A stretch of 64,000 nt of DNA from Microcebus murinus (Eukaryota; Chordata; Mammalia; Primates; Cheirogaleidae). The translations under genes and the position numbers were made by a program. The notes below the pieces were generated by a model. That model worked only from the letters and a program-made list of their open reading frames with translations, was not told the DNA's origin and ran no database searches. Shown here in pieces: positions 11,195 through 23,804 of the stretch. The stretch covers positions 67,682,501 to 67,746,500 of the forward strand of contig NC_134109.1 in NCBI RefSeq assembly GCF_040939455.1. Direction: 5' to 3'. The first letter of the stretch is position 1. Each line of letters opens with the position of its first letter.

Positions 11195-11400
11195 TTAAGA
11201 TACCAGATGCTTGAGACAGACAGCCAAGGTTCATATCCTGACTCCAACACTTACTAAATACATGACCATGGATGACAAATTAACCTTTCATTAGCCCAAT
11301 GTTTCTATTTGTAAAATGCAATGATGAGATTTCTACTTCATAAAATTGTTGTAAAGATTAAATGAGATTTTAGATACAAAGCATTCATAACAGTGAGTAG
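11195..11400 (+). mobile_element. MIR SINE
   Basis: The order 'TTCATATCCTGACTCCAACAC', 'TGACCATGGATGACAAATTAA', 'TTTGTAAAATGCAATGATGAG' and 'TTGTTGTAAAGATTAAATGAG' follows MIR from the carboxyl-end core to the tail. It is strongly diverged. Confidence 0.62.
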
Positions 11401-11439
11401 AGTAAAAATAGACAAAGTCCAAAACAAACACAAAGAAAA

Positions 11440-11715
11440 AAAAGAATTCCCAGGTGAAAAAGAGATAATGTAGGGATCCAAAGAAAATTTTTTTAAATAA
11501 AAATGCCCTTTAATTAATATCATCAGATGAAGTGAGAAGAAAATGTTACGAAAAAAATCAGAAAAGGGATCTTGAAAATTAAAAGCATATCAGAAATGAA
11601 AATTTTCATAGAATTGTTGAAAGACAAAGTATATCTCACAGAAAGTAAAAGATACAAAGATGGACAATATATAATTTAAAAAAGTTAAGAAAAATCAAGG
11701 ATCAATCAGACAGGC
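11440..11715 (+). mobile_element. Old LINE-1 (L1M/HAL1-like) internal fragment
   Basis: An A-rich strand with 'CAGAAATGAAAATTTTCATAG', 'GAATTGTTGAAAGACAAAG' and 'AAGAAAAATCAAGGATCAATC' resembles the internal A-rich part of old mammalian L1M/HAL1 elements. The call is tentative. Confidence 0.42.
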
Positions 11716-13307
11716 CCCACTGTTGTTCTACCCTCAGATTATGTAGAAACATACGTGGCATATACACCTACATATTCACTTTTCCATTGTTATTTTTCAG
11801 TCTTGGAAAATAAAGCATCCAACAAAGTAATAGTTGTATTTGGGGGGACAAAATTTTGCATCTTGAACCACAACTGCATAGTCTGCAAATAAACTAAATA
11901 ATAATACCAGAGGCCAAATATATTGTTCCCAATCTTCTCTCTGGTTCTCATTTCCTTTATGCCTTATCAAGAAATATTTGAGAACCATTTCTTTATCTTA
12001 TCTTTTCAACCTAATTCATTTTGGGCAGTTAGCCTCCAACCAGCATTTCATTTTTGTTCAATTTCCATTATAAGTTGAAAGAGAAGGTGAAGGAAGGAAA
12101 ATAAGGAAGTCAGAAAATCATAGTTGCAATAAAATGCATAAGAACAGTTGTGTTCAAATTCTTTCATTGTTAATCCTTCACTCCTATGCTACGTGGTCTG
12201 TGTATTAAACCCCTTTTGTCTTATCTGCTCCTGAGTATTACCTGAACTCTTAGAACCTGCTTTCCATTCTTTTTAGATAATATGTTTCTCATTAGCTACA
12301 TTAGCTCATTCTCCTACAAAGGATATGATGGGGGGAAAAAATAAAAGCAAAAGAAATAAAATTGTTGAAATTTTGAGAACTACATCATTCTACACAAAGC
12401 ATATTGTTATCAGCTTCTAGAAAATTGAGCCTGAATTTCTTAGTTTCAGTCATCACCTTATTTATGCAAGTATTGAACCTCCATGGACCTGTATAGGTTT
12501 ATATGAAATTATCATTAGTTACTTTTAATTAAATCAGCATTTGACTAGATGAAAATTGGTAAAAAAAAAAAAATGAACATCAAGAGCTGCCAAATAAAAA
12601 GTAATTCTTTTAATAAAAAGAAGATTTTTTTAAAAAAAACAGAAAAATATCTATAAAGATAGGCAGCAGTTGGGCTTCGAATCCAAAGATATTTATTTTA
12701 AGGATATGAGCTCCATGTCATATTTAGCAGCAGGTAGTGGCATTGCTTTTATTGCCTTCACCTTCTGGATTTCTTAATTATTGTACAATTCAAGAACAAC
12801 CTGGTTTCCCTAGTAGAAATGAATAAAATGTCACGGAAGAAAACATCAGCCTTTAGCAAAGGAGATTTCATAATTGTGGGTGGATTTATATCAGCCTTTT
12901 CTCCCTCATTTATTATTTCCATGATTAATTAAAAGTAAACTCTCTTAATGCATTTAATAGGGTTTCTGCTGAATAAAATACCTCATTTAAATCAGCTAGA
13001 TCCCTTGACCTTTAAGGTAAAATCCCAAAGCAGCTGAAATAAGCACTAACTGAAAAACTGCAACCAAGATTCATTCTACATCTGAGAATGGGCAAATATA
13101 ACAAAATGAAAGTGTGCCAAACTTACATAAGCACCAAACATGGAAAGTCGATATGTGATGTCCCTCAGCCTTTACAGGTCTCAAAGCACCACCCCACCCC
13201 TCCCTTAAACCCAAACCACAACAAAGCTAACCTTGGCCGATGGCACCATCTATTGGCTATCAGAAAAAACACCCCAAATTATCATCTTCCTCAGAAGATA
13301 ATGTACA
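11716..13307. other. Unique AT-rich DNA, possible conserved non-coding block near 12760-13080
   Basis: No gene or repeat recognised. The sub-block 12760-13080 is repeat-free and rich in homeodomain-like cores (TTAATTAT, GATTAATTAA). It has the texture of ancient unique DNA, but conservation cannot be tested here. Confidence 0.35.
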
Positions 13308-14042
13308 TACTGTGTAGGAACCCTCTATCCCTGATTTCGCTTTCTTAAGGTTTTAGTTACCTGCAGTCAACCATGGTCCAAAAATACTAAATTTGAAAAT
13401 TCCAAAAATAAACAATGTCTAAGTTTTAAATTATGTCCTATTGTGATGAAGTTTCAGGCCATTCCACTCCATCCTGCCTGGACTTGCATCCCTTTGCTGC
13501 CCTTTGTCCAGCGTATCCACACTGTAGAATCTACCTTCCCACTAGTCACTCAGTAACTGGCTCAGTTATCAGATCAGCTGTCAACATATCACATTCTTTG
13601 TATTTAAGTAACCCTTATTTTACTTAATAATGGCCCCAAAACACAAAGAGAAGATGCTGGCAATTCCAATATGCCAAAGAGAAGCTATAAAGTGTCCCCT
13701 TTAAGTGAGAAGATGAAAATTCTCAACGTAATAAGGAAAGAAAAAAAATCATATGCTGAAGTTGCTAAGATCTATGGTAAGAACAAATCTACCTATGAAA
13801 TTGTAAAGAAGGAAAAGAAATTTGTGTTAGTTTTGCTGTTAGCCCTCAAACTGCAAAAGTTATGGCCACAGTATACGATATAATAAGTGCTTAGTTAAGA
13901 TGGAAAGGCATTAAATCCCTGTGTGGAATACATGAACAAATATGTATTCTCATTCATGGCAATCAGGTCTGGTCCTATCCATGGTTTAAGGCATCCACTG
14001 GGGGTCTTGGAACATATCCGCTATGAATAAGGGAAGACTACT
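13308..14042 (+). mobile_element. TcMar-Tigger DNA transposon, internally deleted
   Basis: The left end (about 13308) reads CTGTGTAGGAACCCTCTATC and the right end reads AAGGGAAGACTACTGTA (14026-14042). The two ends are diverged inverted copies abutting TA, the Tc1/mariner target. Between them lie 'GGTTTTAGTTACCTGCAGTC', 'CTTATTTTACTTAATAATGG' and the start of the transposase. Sequence then jumps from the transposase N-terminus to the 3' end, so most of the coding region is gone. This family moved by cut-and-paste early in primate history and is extinct. Confidence 0.86.
13630..13935 (+). pseudogene. Tigger transposase remnant (N-terminal DNA-binding part)
   Basis: The expected start ATGGCCCCAAAA is at 13630. 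A one-base loss after about 13650 throws the frame, and the surviving frame runs from 13671 to 13883 (70 residues). It includes 'KMKILNVIRKEKKSYAEVAK' and 'IYGKNKSTYEIVKKEKKF', the first helix-turn-helix (CENP-B/psq-like) of pogo/Tigger transposases. A second shift follows 'KKEKKF', after which the DNA still matches the family ('CTGCAAAAGTTATGGCCACAG') but not in frame. The DDE catalytic domain is absent because of the internal deletion. It cannot encode an active enzyme. It lies wholly inside the Tigger element and has no promoter of its own that I can see. Confidence 0.8.
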
Positions 14043-14429
14043 GTATAGTGATTCCATTCTTTCATTACATGTAACTCTGTTTATTTTACCTCAAGTAATT
14101 TCTATTTTGGAGGACAAGAAAATGTTTAGGATTTTCAAAATAATTCTTATGGGATTGTGTTTTGTTTTGTTTTTTTAAACAAAGTAAAACATTAACAACT
14201 ATAGAAAATTCAGAATATATAGATATGCAAATTAATATTATAAAAAAGTAATGTAAGACAAACTTGTGTTGTTTTAAAAATGTTTTAAAATGTAAAAAAT
14301 ATATATAGAGACCCATTATTTGAAATAACAATTAGTGGGCTCCCCCATTAAGATGGAAGATTTAATACACACATAGAATTTCACTTCCTCATTCAATACC
14401 ATTAAACTATAATAAATGGATTTTTAAGA
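14043..14429. other. AT-rich spacer
   Basis: No recognisable feature apart from homopolymer runs (T-run at 14170-14176). Confidence 0.4.
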
Positions 14430-15640
14430 CATAAATCCATCAAGATAGGAAGTACTAGAGAATACAGCAACAAAATTTTGGAAGATGGAAAGCAGATCAT
14501 GAGCAAAAGACCCAAGGCAGGGATACCGGAAGCCAACAGTGAGGAAAACTGTTAAATATCATGATTTACACTGTAAATTTCAGCTACCTGTGGAACTGCG
14601 AGTGAGTAATGAAGAGAGAGAGGCTAAAATAAGAAAAAGTTCATTACAGTTATGTATGTGGCAGTTGGATTGTTTCCCCACAGCATGCTGAAAGATGATT
14701 GTCTTTCCCAAAAACCAGCAGAAACCTAGAGTTTTATCTTCAGAGGGGTATAACAAGGTTTCTAAACCGATCTAGCCATGATTGAGGAATTGAGTACCAC
14801 ACAGAGAAGAGGAATTAAGTTAACAAATGCATATTAAGTGCTGTATGCTAAGTGCTGAGACCTTCTTTCCCTGGCCTTACTTTCCCACAACTCTAGGAGC
14901 CAGACCTCATCCCCTAGCAAGAACTGGGGAAAAGATAACAAGAACAATAAATCACGCTACAGTGAAATTCAAATCCCTACACTTCCATGAGAGCTTTAGA
15001 CTCACACTTTCAATCCCAGCAGATAACCAAGGGTCAACCAAAATCTGAAGAATTCAGTTAACAAAGAAGATAAAGACAAAAACAAACTGGAAAAAAAAAA
15101 CAAAACATTTAGAGAAAACAGAGATTATGCAGGTAGGAAAAAAAAAAGCTTAAAAATCTAATCTGAAGTTATCCTCAGAGAAATGAAAGGAGATATTAGT
15201 ACTTCCATTACAAAAAAAGAAAGTTCTCAGAAATCAAAAACATGATACAAAATTTTTTTAAAAATCAATAGAATGGTTGGAAGATTCATTTGAGGAAGTA
15301 TCCCAGAAAGCAAAATAGAAGGATAAAGAAATAGAAACTAGAAAAAATAAGATTAAAAAATTAAAGAAGGAATAAGAAATTATAACATCCAAACATTAGG
15401 ATAATCTGAATAAGAAAGAGTTACAGAAGGAAAAAAAATAATAGAGGATGACATAAATGAAATAATTTGTGGCCAAGGACAGCACAAGACACCATATTAA
15501 TAGTCATACATCCTTCCAGAAGTACAAGTAGACATAGATGAATGCTAATATTATTCTTTGGCAAAAGGAAACATTTTGTCTTAATCATTTAATGTATGCC
15601 TGTGTTACAGATATCAAAAGAGACAAAAAGATAACTAATG
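14430..15640 (+). mobile_element. Old LINE-1 (L1M/HAL1-like) 5' and ORF1-region sequence
   Basis: The first part holds 'AGAGTTTTATCTTCAGAGGGG', 'ATCTAGCCATGATTGAGGAA' and 'TGAGTACCACACAGAGAAGAG'. The later A-rich part holds 'GGAAGATTCATTTGAGGAAG', 'TATCCCAGAAAGCAAAATAG' and 'ACATCCTTCCAGAAGTACAAG'. Together these resemble the 5' and ORF1 side of old L1M/HAL1 elements. No open frame of useful length survives. Ends are approximate and the segment may contain more than one element. Confidence 0.45.
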
Positions 15641-15642
15641 AA

Positions 15643-15716
15643 AAGTGAGTCTTCTTTATACCCTTTCACTCCAGCTGACCCAGTTGCCTTCCACAGACAC
15701 AATGAGTGTTATGGAT
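15643..15716 (-). repeat. Left arm of an inverted repeat (L1M 3'-end-like)
   Basis: AAGTGAGTCTTC...CACTCCAGCTGACCCAGTTGCCTTCCACAGACA...TTATGGAT is the reverse complement, at roughly three-quarters identity, of 15999-16070. It resembles an antisense L1M 3' untranslated segment. Confidence 0.62.
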
Positions 15717-15968
15717 ATTATTGATGTTATCACAGTAATGATGGTATACAACTGCAACTGAAAGATGAGACAATAAAAAAATAGGTTTCTAACAAGGTTT
15801 CTAATAAAGGTTGACACTACTGTTTTATTGAACTTCTTCACAAGAGCCTTCCACCCCTTAAAGACTTCAATGCCAATTAAAAATAAATCTATCCAAATAA
15901 TTAATTCAGATTTTAAATATGCACATATGTGTATTGACACACGCATACATACACATGTTTGTATATTC
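15717..15968. other. Loop between the inverted arms
   Basis: This 250-base AT-rich spacer contains a short CA/TA-alternating stretch near 15915-15965. No gene seen. Confidence 0.4.
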
Positions 15969-16130
15969 ATAGACTATCTCTGGAAAGATACACAAGAAAT
16001 CCACAATGCATGTTGTCTGGGGAAGGCAACTGGGATGGCTGGAGTAAAAAGATACGAGGAAGACTCACTTTTCACTAGGTATCCTTCTGCCTCTTTTGAT
16101 TTCTGTAACATAAGCATACATTAAATGAAT
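15969..16130 (+). mobile_element. Old LINE-1 (L1M) 3' fragment, right arm of the inverted repeat
   Basis: The order 'GATACACAAGAAATCCACAA', 'TGTCTGGGGAAGGCAACTGGG', 'AGACTCACTTTTCACTAGGTA' and 'CTTCTGCCTCTTTTGATTTC' follows the L1M 3' untranslated consensus. Its first 70 bases pair with 15643-15716. Confidence 0.55.
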
Positions 16131-18500
16131 AACACAAAATGTTTCCCCATACCAAATAAAAATAATAGCATTTAGGTGCATTATCTGTTATTTCCATCTC
16201 CCCATCAAGCTGTTAGTTTTGCTTACCCACACAAACACATTTATTTTTAACACCTTCCTTCATTCTGCTCACTATTTAATTTTGTGTCCAATTATCCTAG
16301 AGAGGAAAATCTCACTTTCCATTTCACTTGTGAGGCAAAAAAATTATCCTAATTATAGTTGATCAGCCTAAAAGTAATGCTAATGATATTTGCATATCAA
16401 GGAAGTATAAATCCACAAGTTCTGAAGGGAAATTAACCATAACAGTCATTGCCATCAGTTTCTCAAGACCCTGCCTCAAAGGCTCAGATAATTCAAATTT
16501 TTAAAGTAAATTTTCACATATCTTCTCTTTTCCTCTAATTAAGACCATTTTAAGTGTCAGCTTTAAAGATTAAGAAACTATTTCTTATTCAATTTGTTTT
16601 TAGTTTGTTAAATTGCTGTACTGCAACAGGCTTGCTTTCCTCTTGTTTATACCCAGTTCCCTGATTTCAGAGCATCCCATCAGCAGCAGAGTGAGATAGC
16701 CATTAAGCTCAATGCTCAGGCAAGCCCATCCCAGAATAGTCAGGAGCTGGAGACCTACCAAGACAATGTAGGCATTCAATGAAGTACCCAAAAACAATCT
16801 TTAGGAAGAAACTGCAATAAGCAGATGGACACATGGCATCTTCATCCTGGATGGAAGGGGTAATCAGATGTCCAGATGGGAGGTTGACAACAGAAAGGTT
16901 CCATAATGAACAGGAAACAAATGAATCTATGAGCCAATAGGGCAAGTATCCAGGACCCTGGCAGCAGCAGCAAACAGAGAAGGAAAGCAAGACATAAAGC
17001 TCTAGGGCCAGACAAGGATCATATCAGTATAACTGGGGTGCAAGATAGTAACTAGGTCTGTGGGGGCAAGGTAAGAGTCCCTAACAAGTTCTGAACAGGC
17101 CAAAATCTGATCCTAAATCAATAGACTCCTGAACTAAGAGTCCTTGAAATCTCCTTGATGTTAAGAAGAACTTAATTTAGGAAGAGAGAAGGAGATGTAA
17201 AGGCTGGAATTAAATCATCTTAGTCTAAAGAACTAGAAGTAGCGGTTGTGGATAGGGGCCAAGGAAGCCAGGCAGGCATCACCAGCCTAGAGATGTAGTC
17301 ACCATTCATATCTGTCCTTACGTAGAGAGATGTGTTCTACAATCCAACCCATCAAAGTCACCTTTGAAAACATAATCTGTCAAGTTGGAAATTACTCACA
17401 TCTGGGTAGCACTTACTCTTTTGCCATCTGCAAGAAAGTACTGAAGAGTTGTTTAGATAATTGTGCTTGATGGCTGCAATAATTGGAGTGTGCTCCTGGC
17501 ATTTAGGGTGTGGAGTCCAGTGATTCTAAAAGTCTTTCAATAAGCTAGACAGACTTGTACACACACACAGCTCCACCCAGGATGCCGGGAACACCCCATT
17601 GAGATATACCCATTGTTTTACTTTAGCAATACACTTCCTGTGTATAAATGCAGCACTGTGGGATTTCAAAGCTTCCATTAGAGACCTTAAAAGTTCTAGT
17701 CTCTACACTTGTTTACCTGAATTCACTTGTTTTTTAAAATATAGTGAGAACTTCAAGTTAGGTTTGTAGACATGTCTTCCATGAAGACATAATTTCATAA
17801 TTTTGTCTAATTATGATAAACATGCTAGAATCGGTTATTACCATATGAAAGACCACAGAAGAGAGACTGCTTGCCAATGTTTGTTCTGAATAGTAAAGGA
17901 AACATATGGATGAAAGAATCTAAAGCATTCTCAAAGTAATAAACTCATGCAAAGTAGCAAAAATCAATTAAAGCAAATCTTCCATGGATCTTAAATTTGA
18001 CAAATCACCTCAGTTTTACAGCAACAGGTACCTGCTATAGGTTTACAGTCAACACACCAAAGGAAATGTTTCCAAAATTACTCCCTATGTCATTATCCTC
18101 AAGAGAAACTTTATCAGAAAGGCACCTTCGGGTTTTAAAATAAGAGAAGGACATGTGTTCTGTGATTCCAGGGAGTGCATGAGTCCCAGACACCAGGAGA
18201 TTAGAATGAACTGTTCACCTATTTCAGCTCATTAAATTCAATGGAGGTGCTATCTGTACAACAGAATAACAATGCCCATAAATCTGCAGTTGGCTGTGGA
18301 TTTATTACACAACACATTCACAAGAAGCTTGTCTACACATTTACCTTAATATAAAGTACATCACCAGGGCCACTCAAGTCATGCCCAAGCACTGTTTAGA
18401 CAAGGGCATTTCTACCCAATGTCTTTAGAACACACTTCAATAATGTGACATACATACGTAGTGAATGCATGGACTGTAAACTCAAATTTGTCTTGTAGAT
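16131..18500. other. Unique non-coding DNA
   Basis: I see no gene, RNA or repeat I can name. The block 16600-17250 is less AT-rich than its surroundings but holds no convincing exon. Overlapping frames at 16600-16990 minus lack family features. Confidence 0.4.
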
Positions 18501-21500
18501 TGAACTTTCACATTTGGGGAGTGATATAAATTCATTTCTGAGGGAAAATTGTATTCCAGTTTTATACAATTTGGCTAGCCAGATTTAGAGAACAGAATTT
18601 TTCATGTTACCATTTAGAGACTGAAAAACAGACAATCTGATTGTCCTCCCCATCTCACACCCACCCCCAAACACACATACCATGTAAGTCTATTTACCTT
18701 CCTGATGCATTCAAATTCAAGTTCTCTCTCCTTTTCTAGGTCCTGTGGTTTTGTTTTCTCAAACACACATTTAGCATATGTTTCTCCTTGTTACTGTTTT
18801 TTAAGCAAGTTTAATATTCTTCATTGTTCATGCATATGCTATATGCATAGTTGCACATGGCATAACCCCTGTGCAGAGTAAGCACACAGGTATTTGTTGA
18901 GGGGGGTATACTGTTATCAACTTGGAATCTGAAAAACAATTTTCTTCAATTCATTTTATTGGTATCTATGTCAGAAATTATTTTAAATGGGCTGATCAAA
19001 CAGCTGCCTAGGCAAGGGGATTTGAAAGTGACCAAAAGTCCTTGTCTGGATCAAAATATCTCCTGTGGGTTGCTGGGTTTTCTTCCTTCTTATCTGAATT
19101 TTCCCACTAAGGGGTTAAAATTCCAAAATGAGGACATAATTTTCAAAGTTCTCAAATAATATCAAGATCCTTTTTTTCTTACATATAAGCAAAGGATGCA
19201 TATAATTATTTATCACTCAATAGAAGCACAAACATGCCATGAGGAGCATGTTTTAACTGGGAAGAGGTCTATGGAGAGAATCAGCCAGAACCCAGAAGTA
19301 CAGGAATATAATTACTTTTCTTCCTGGTTTGTCCAAGACAATTTCAATATACTCCATGGAATAATTACTTATGAAGCCCCTTTCACTCTAAGAAGTGTCA
19401 CAGTCTGGGAAATAAATTATAATCACCTGATGCATGAGGGTCTTGTGTTTAAACTTGGGCCCAGGTTCCTGTGGCACATTAACCTCTGGAAGGTGTTTGA
19501 GAGGGATTATTATAAGAGCTGGAACTGGAAATCACTTTTCCTGACTCCCCTTTTTTTCTAGGCAGCCTTTTACGGCAACACAGTTATTGTTCCTGAATTG
19601 TCTCTAGGTTTCTTTTGTTTTATCAAAAATGTTTGAAGACTTTTGATGATTGATGCCACTTCTGGTCATTCTTTCACTCGATCTCGAACCTAGAAAAACA
19701 TGCTAAAACCAAAATTAGTAGTTCAATATATGTTTACTAATTGATCGCTTTTGTAGATAGTAAAGGGAATGACATTCTATGATTTTATGTTCTGAAGAAT
19801 AAATTCTTTAGGGATAGATAGAATCTCCAGGGGAAAAAAGCTGGACATTTTCACAACCTGCAGAATTGATTTTTATAATTTTTTTCTCCAACATATAAAA
19901 TTTCTCTTCTCTTCCATCACTAGTACCAGCTATCAGATTTCTTTTTAGATCTGCTTTTATAACCACTTCTGGAATATGTCTGCATATATAAGAAGTCAGT
20001 TGAGATGTGGTTGCTGGATGGTAAGCAAGCCATATTGACCAGCTAAAGGAGTCTCTCTTGAAAACCATCCTAAAAGCCTATGATGCCAATTTGTCCCTCA
20101 CCACAATGGTAAAATGTGAGAGAAAACAGGCTTTGTTTGGAACAGCAGGTCTATGTTGTACAATTCTAGGTTGCCACTTACATTGCATATGCGTCACAAA
20201 AGCTGCGCTTTTACTTTTCATTTAGTCAAAATCACAAATTTGAATTTGTGAACGCCAAGCATCCACTATACATTAAAAATATAAGTTATAATAGGCAAAA
20301 TGTTAAGTCTTTTTTTTTTTTTAGTTAAATTTTGGTTCTATCTGAAAGAAATCTGAATTTGGAATTAAAAGATCTTCCTTCTACTCCCCACAATATCACT
20401 TGTTTAATTGTCCAAAATTAAGCTCCAGTCAAGCTTCAATATCAAGTTTATGAAAGAGAAGAAAGAGGGAAACATCTGGGATAGGTGCCAGATCTCTTGA
20501 TATAGTTTTGTCACCTACATAAGGACAAATTTTGATTGACTTGTTTACACACATCTAGTCATAGACAACGTAATGATCACATTATACTAACCTAGTACCT
20601 CTGCACTCTTACTGCTGTGAACTGGCATAGAACCCCTTGGTACTGAACACAGCCAGGTTTCTAAAGAAGGATTAAAATGGAAATACATTTTATTTAACCC
20701 AGTTTAATCTCTGATTACATCTAACTTCACGATATAGAATGTTGATTTTTATGATTGTTAATGATGACCCCAAAATTTTCAAGCACACATTTGGGTTAAA
20801 TATGAAAATTAGTTCAAAAATACAGCTGGCAGAGCTCACCATAGACCCAATGACTCACACGAGACATACCATTCAATTCAGGTGAAACAGGTAGTTACTG
20901 CACAACAGCTTGATCATTGCTGATACCTCCTGGTATGTGGAAAACCTTTTTTTTTTTTTTTAAAGTTTCTGCATCAAACTGTCTTCACAGAAATTCATAG
21001 AGAAAAAAATACATACCCAACTATTTACAAAATGCAAAATACTTAACTGGCAGCATAATTATCATGTGGAGCCATGAAATATTTAGTTTAGTTGTCAGGG
21101 ATTCTCAAGGGCAGATTTTGCAGCTTTGTGAAATAAGTGTTTGATTCAAAAATAGGGCTTTCATCTCTAGAATTAGGGCTTCATTTTGTGAGTGCTTGAC
21201 ATCTCATGGGCAATTGCAAAAGTATTTACTGAGAGTTGCTAATAGAAAAATAATTACAAAAGATGATGAGCCCACCATTTAATCCCCTAAAGAAACAGAG
21301 CTAGATTTATTCACAATGCCAAGTGGCATCTTGAAGTGATTAGATAATTTTGTACCAAAAATGCTCTAAATGGGGAAAAAAAAGGAGGCTTTGGGTCTTT
21401 ATAGCACACATAGGCTCTCTACAGTGTTGACAAAATCTCAGTTCAGCACTTTCGTTTGCCTGTGTAGACACGACTTCTCTATACCTGTGCTTCTACTTTT

Positions 21501-21589
21501 ATAAACCATGTTTCCTTAAGTATTTCCTAATGACCTGCAGGCAAGATTCTGCCCACATGAGCCAGGGTTCAGTCTACTTGAGTTGTTTC
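18501..21589. other. Unique AT-rich DNA
   Basis: No gene or named repeat. An open frame at 19196-19561 (121 residues) has no recognisable domain. The stretch 21040-21360 is repeat-free and could be conserved, which cannot be tested here. T-runs sit at 20311-20323 and 20947-20960. Confidence 0.4.
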
Positions 21590-22070
21590 GTTTGTTTATT
21601 TGCTGGTTTTAAATACATTTTCTTTTAAAGAATTTTAGATTTAGAGAAAAGTTACAAAGATAGTATTGACACAAAGTATTCCCATATGCCTTTCCCTCGG
21701 TTTTCCCTAATGTTAGTAACTTATAAAACCATGGCACATATATGAAAATTAAAAATTAATATTAGCATGATACTATTAACTAAATCACAGACTTTATTCA
21801 TATTTCACCAGTTTTCCCACTAATGTTCTTTGCTGTTCCAGTTCAGGATATCACAGCACATTTAGTCATCAGTTCCCTTACTCTCTCCAGTCTAGGACAG
21901 TTTCTCAGTTTTTCTTGTTTGAAAGACCTTGATACTTTTGAAGAGTACTGGACAAGTATTTTGTATTTTGTAGAATGTCCTTCAATTTGGGCTGTCTGAC
22001 ATTTTCTTATGATTAGACTGAAGTTATAGATTTTGGGAAAAAGTATCACACAGGTGAAGTGCCCTTCTCA
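21590..22070 (-). mobile_element. Old LINE-1 (L1M) 3' region, probably antisense
   Basis: The order 'GAATTTTAGATTTAGAGAAAA', 'TTACAAAGATAGTATTGACAC', 'TTCCCTAATGTTAGTAACTTA', 'CTGTTCCAGTTCAGGATATCA', 'GAAGAGTACTGGACAAGTATT' and 'TGATTAGACTGAAGTTATAG' is a familiar mammalian interspersed repeat. I assign it to the L1M 3' region. The T-rich start favours the antisense orientation. Confidence 0.6.
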
Positions 22071-23582
22071 TAACATCCCTGAGCTGGTTTTGAGCATGGA
22101 ATAAAATGGTAAAAACTTCTTCCTATAACGTCTCATATAAAGATGTAACAGCATATGAATAAATGACTTAAGAAACTGTTTAAACATGAAAAATAATTGT
22201 TACCTTGAAGTTCTAGGTTCTAAATCTGGCTTTAGACAGAGATTTCAACCAAGGGATCCCACCCAACACACTTTATATTATGATTAGTTACCAAGTTCAA
22301 ATAAATTTAGTATTGATGATAAAGTGCTAAAGCCTACTATACCTGATTAGCTCTATCTATATGTTTTAGTAAATTTAAGAACATCCCCATCATAGCAGTA
22401 CTCTTACTGACTAGGACCAATATGCTGCCTTGAGTGGAACAAAAATGGATAGAGTTATAGCTAATATGCTCATAAAAGCAGCACACATTCATGGGGGGTG
22501 TCACATACACAAATATTGGAATGTCATATGATGGGCTCATAGTCTTGTTTCTTTAAAAATACATTGATAATTGATGCTTTAGGCCAGTGGCAACCAAAAT
22601 GTTTATCTTATACCCTTTCATAAAGATGTTTCAGTATGCACCTTGCTTAGCCTAGGTTATTCCTCAAAAAGTAGATTCTAAGACAGGGCCTTCCACAAAC
22701 AGAGCTTATTTTCAGAAATGATGCCACCAAGGGAAGCTAGGGGTGGGAACTGCAAAAGGGAAAACAGGGACACGTCAGAGGCCCATCCAAAGGAGCATAA
22801 TTGAGCTAGGTACTGTTCAGGGCCAATGAGGTTGGTCATAATGGGGATGGATGCTGTGAGGAGCCATGTAGAATGCACCTCAGAATTGTTCACCTGGGAC
22901 ATGGGAAAGGTGAGTATTTATCCATTGGCTCCCAGCTCCTGCTGAGTCAAGTTCCTTACACTTCCATATATGTGAATGCTTGAGAATGGCTGGACAGAAG
23001 TAGAGAAAGGTCCACAATAATAGGTGAGAGAGATATGGAGCAGCTGAAGCATGAGGCTGACAGGTCCCATCTGTGCACACCTGGCTGCCACTCAACAGCT
23101 AGAGTACAAAGGAGAGCCAAGAGTGTATGAGCCAGGGCTCTATACCTGCAGACAATGTAGGTTTATTCATATATAAATTTATGTGATATGTGTTAACCCA
23201 TATTAAGCTTTAGTCAAGTTTATTTCATTCTTATTTTTAGGTAAAAAATACAAATTAAAACTCTAATATGTTCTTCCTACAGCCCAATGAATCATCTTGC
23301 ATACTTGATCCATGCCTAGTTTGTACACAGTCCTTTTTGGAGACCTATACTTTAGACTATACTGTATTCTCTTTGAATGATTTTGAAGAAGTTTTTCCTA
23401 GCAGCTTCAAGCAAGAAAATTGACAATGGAAGAAATTAGAAACAAGAAGTCCAGGTAAGAAGCTCAGTTAAATTAAACCCATTGATTTCTTTCCTCATGC
23501 AACAACAATGCATGCAATAAATTCTGTTCCTCTAGTTAAAAATAATAAAGGTATTTTCAAGGAAGCATGACATAGTATTATA
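22071..23582. other. Unclassified DNA, part possibly an unrecognised old repeat
   Basis: The block 22680-23110 is GC-richer than its neighbours ('GATGCCACCAAGGGAAGCTAG', 'GAATTGTTCACCTGGGACATG') and looks like an interspersed element I cannot name. The rest shows nothing recognisable. Confidence 0.35.
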
Positions 23583-23799
23583 CAGCAGTTCTCAAATCTG
23601 AGCATGCATCAGAATCATCTGTGAAGAAATAACCCATGAACACACAGATTACTGGGCCCCAACCTCAGAGTTTCTGATTCAGTAGGTCTGGGGTAAGGCC
23701 TGAGAATTTAGATTTCCAACAAGTTCCCAGGAGATGCATACTCCTGGTCAGGGTAGTGTTGGGGGTTTTGGGGAAAGAGGCACATTTTGAAAACCAGTG
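23583..23799 (+). mobile_element. MER5A-type non-autonomous hAT-Charlie transposon
   Basis: The element starts CAGCAGTTCTCAAATCTGAG and runs through 'ATCAGAATCATCTGTGAAG', 'ACTGGGCCCCAACCTCAGAG', 'TTCTGATTCAGTAGGTCTGG' and 'AACAAGTTCCCAGGAGATGC' to the inverted end TTTTGAAAACCAGTG. This is the MER5A consensus almost end to end. Confidence 0.9.
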
Positions 23800-23804
23800 C
23801 CCTA

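Noticed and set aside
14902..15048. Possible tRNA or snRNA gene in the 14.9-15.0 kb stretch
   Set aside because: No paired A and B boxes at the right spacing and no cloverleaf. The sequence fits old LINE-1 material better.
19196..19561. 121-codon frame in unique DNA
   Set aside because: There is no domain, no repeat-protein match, no promoter or splice context, and the length is possible by chance in 64 kb read in six frames. Cross-species alignment would settle it.
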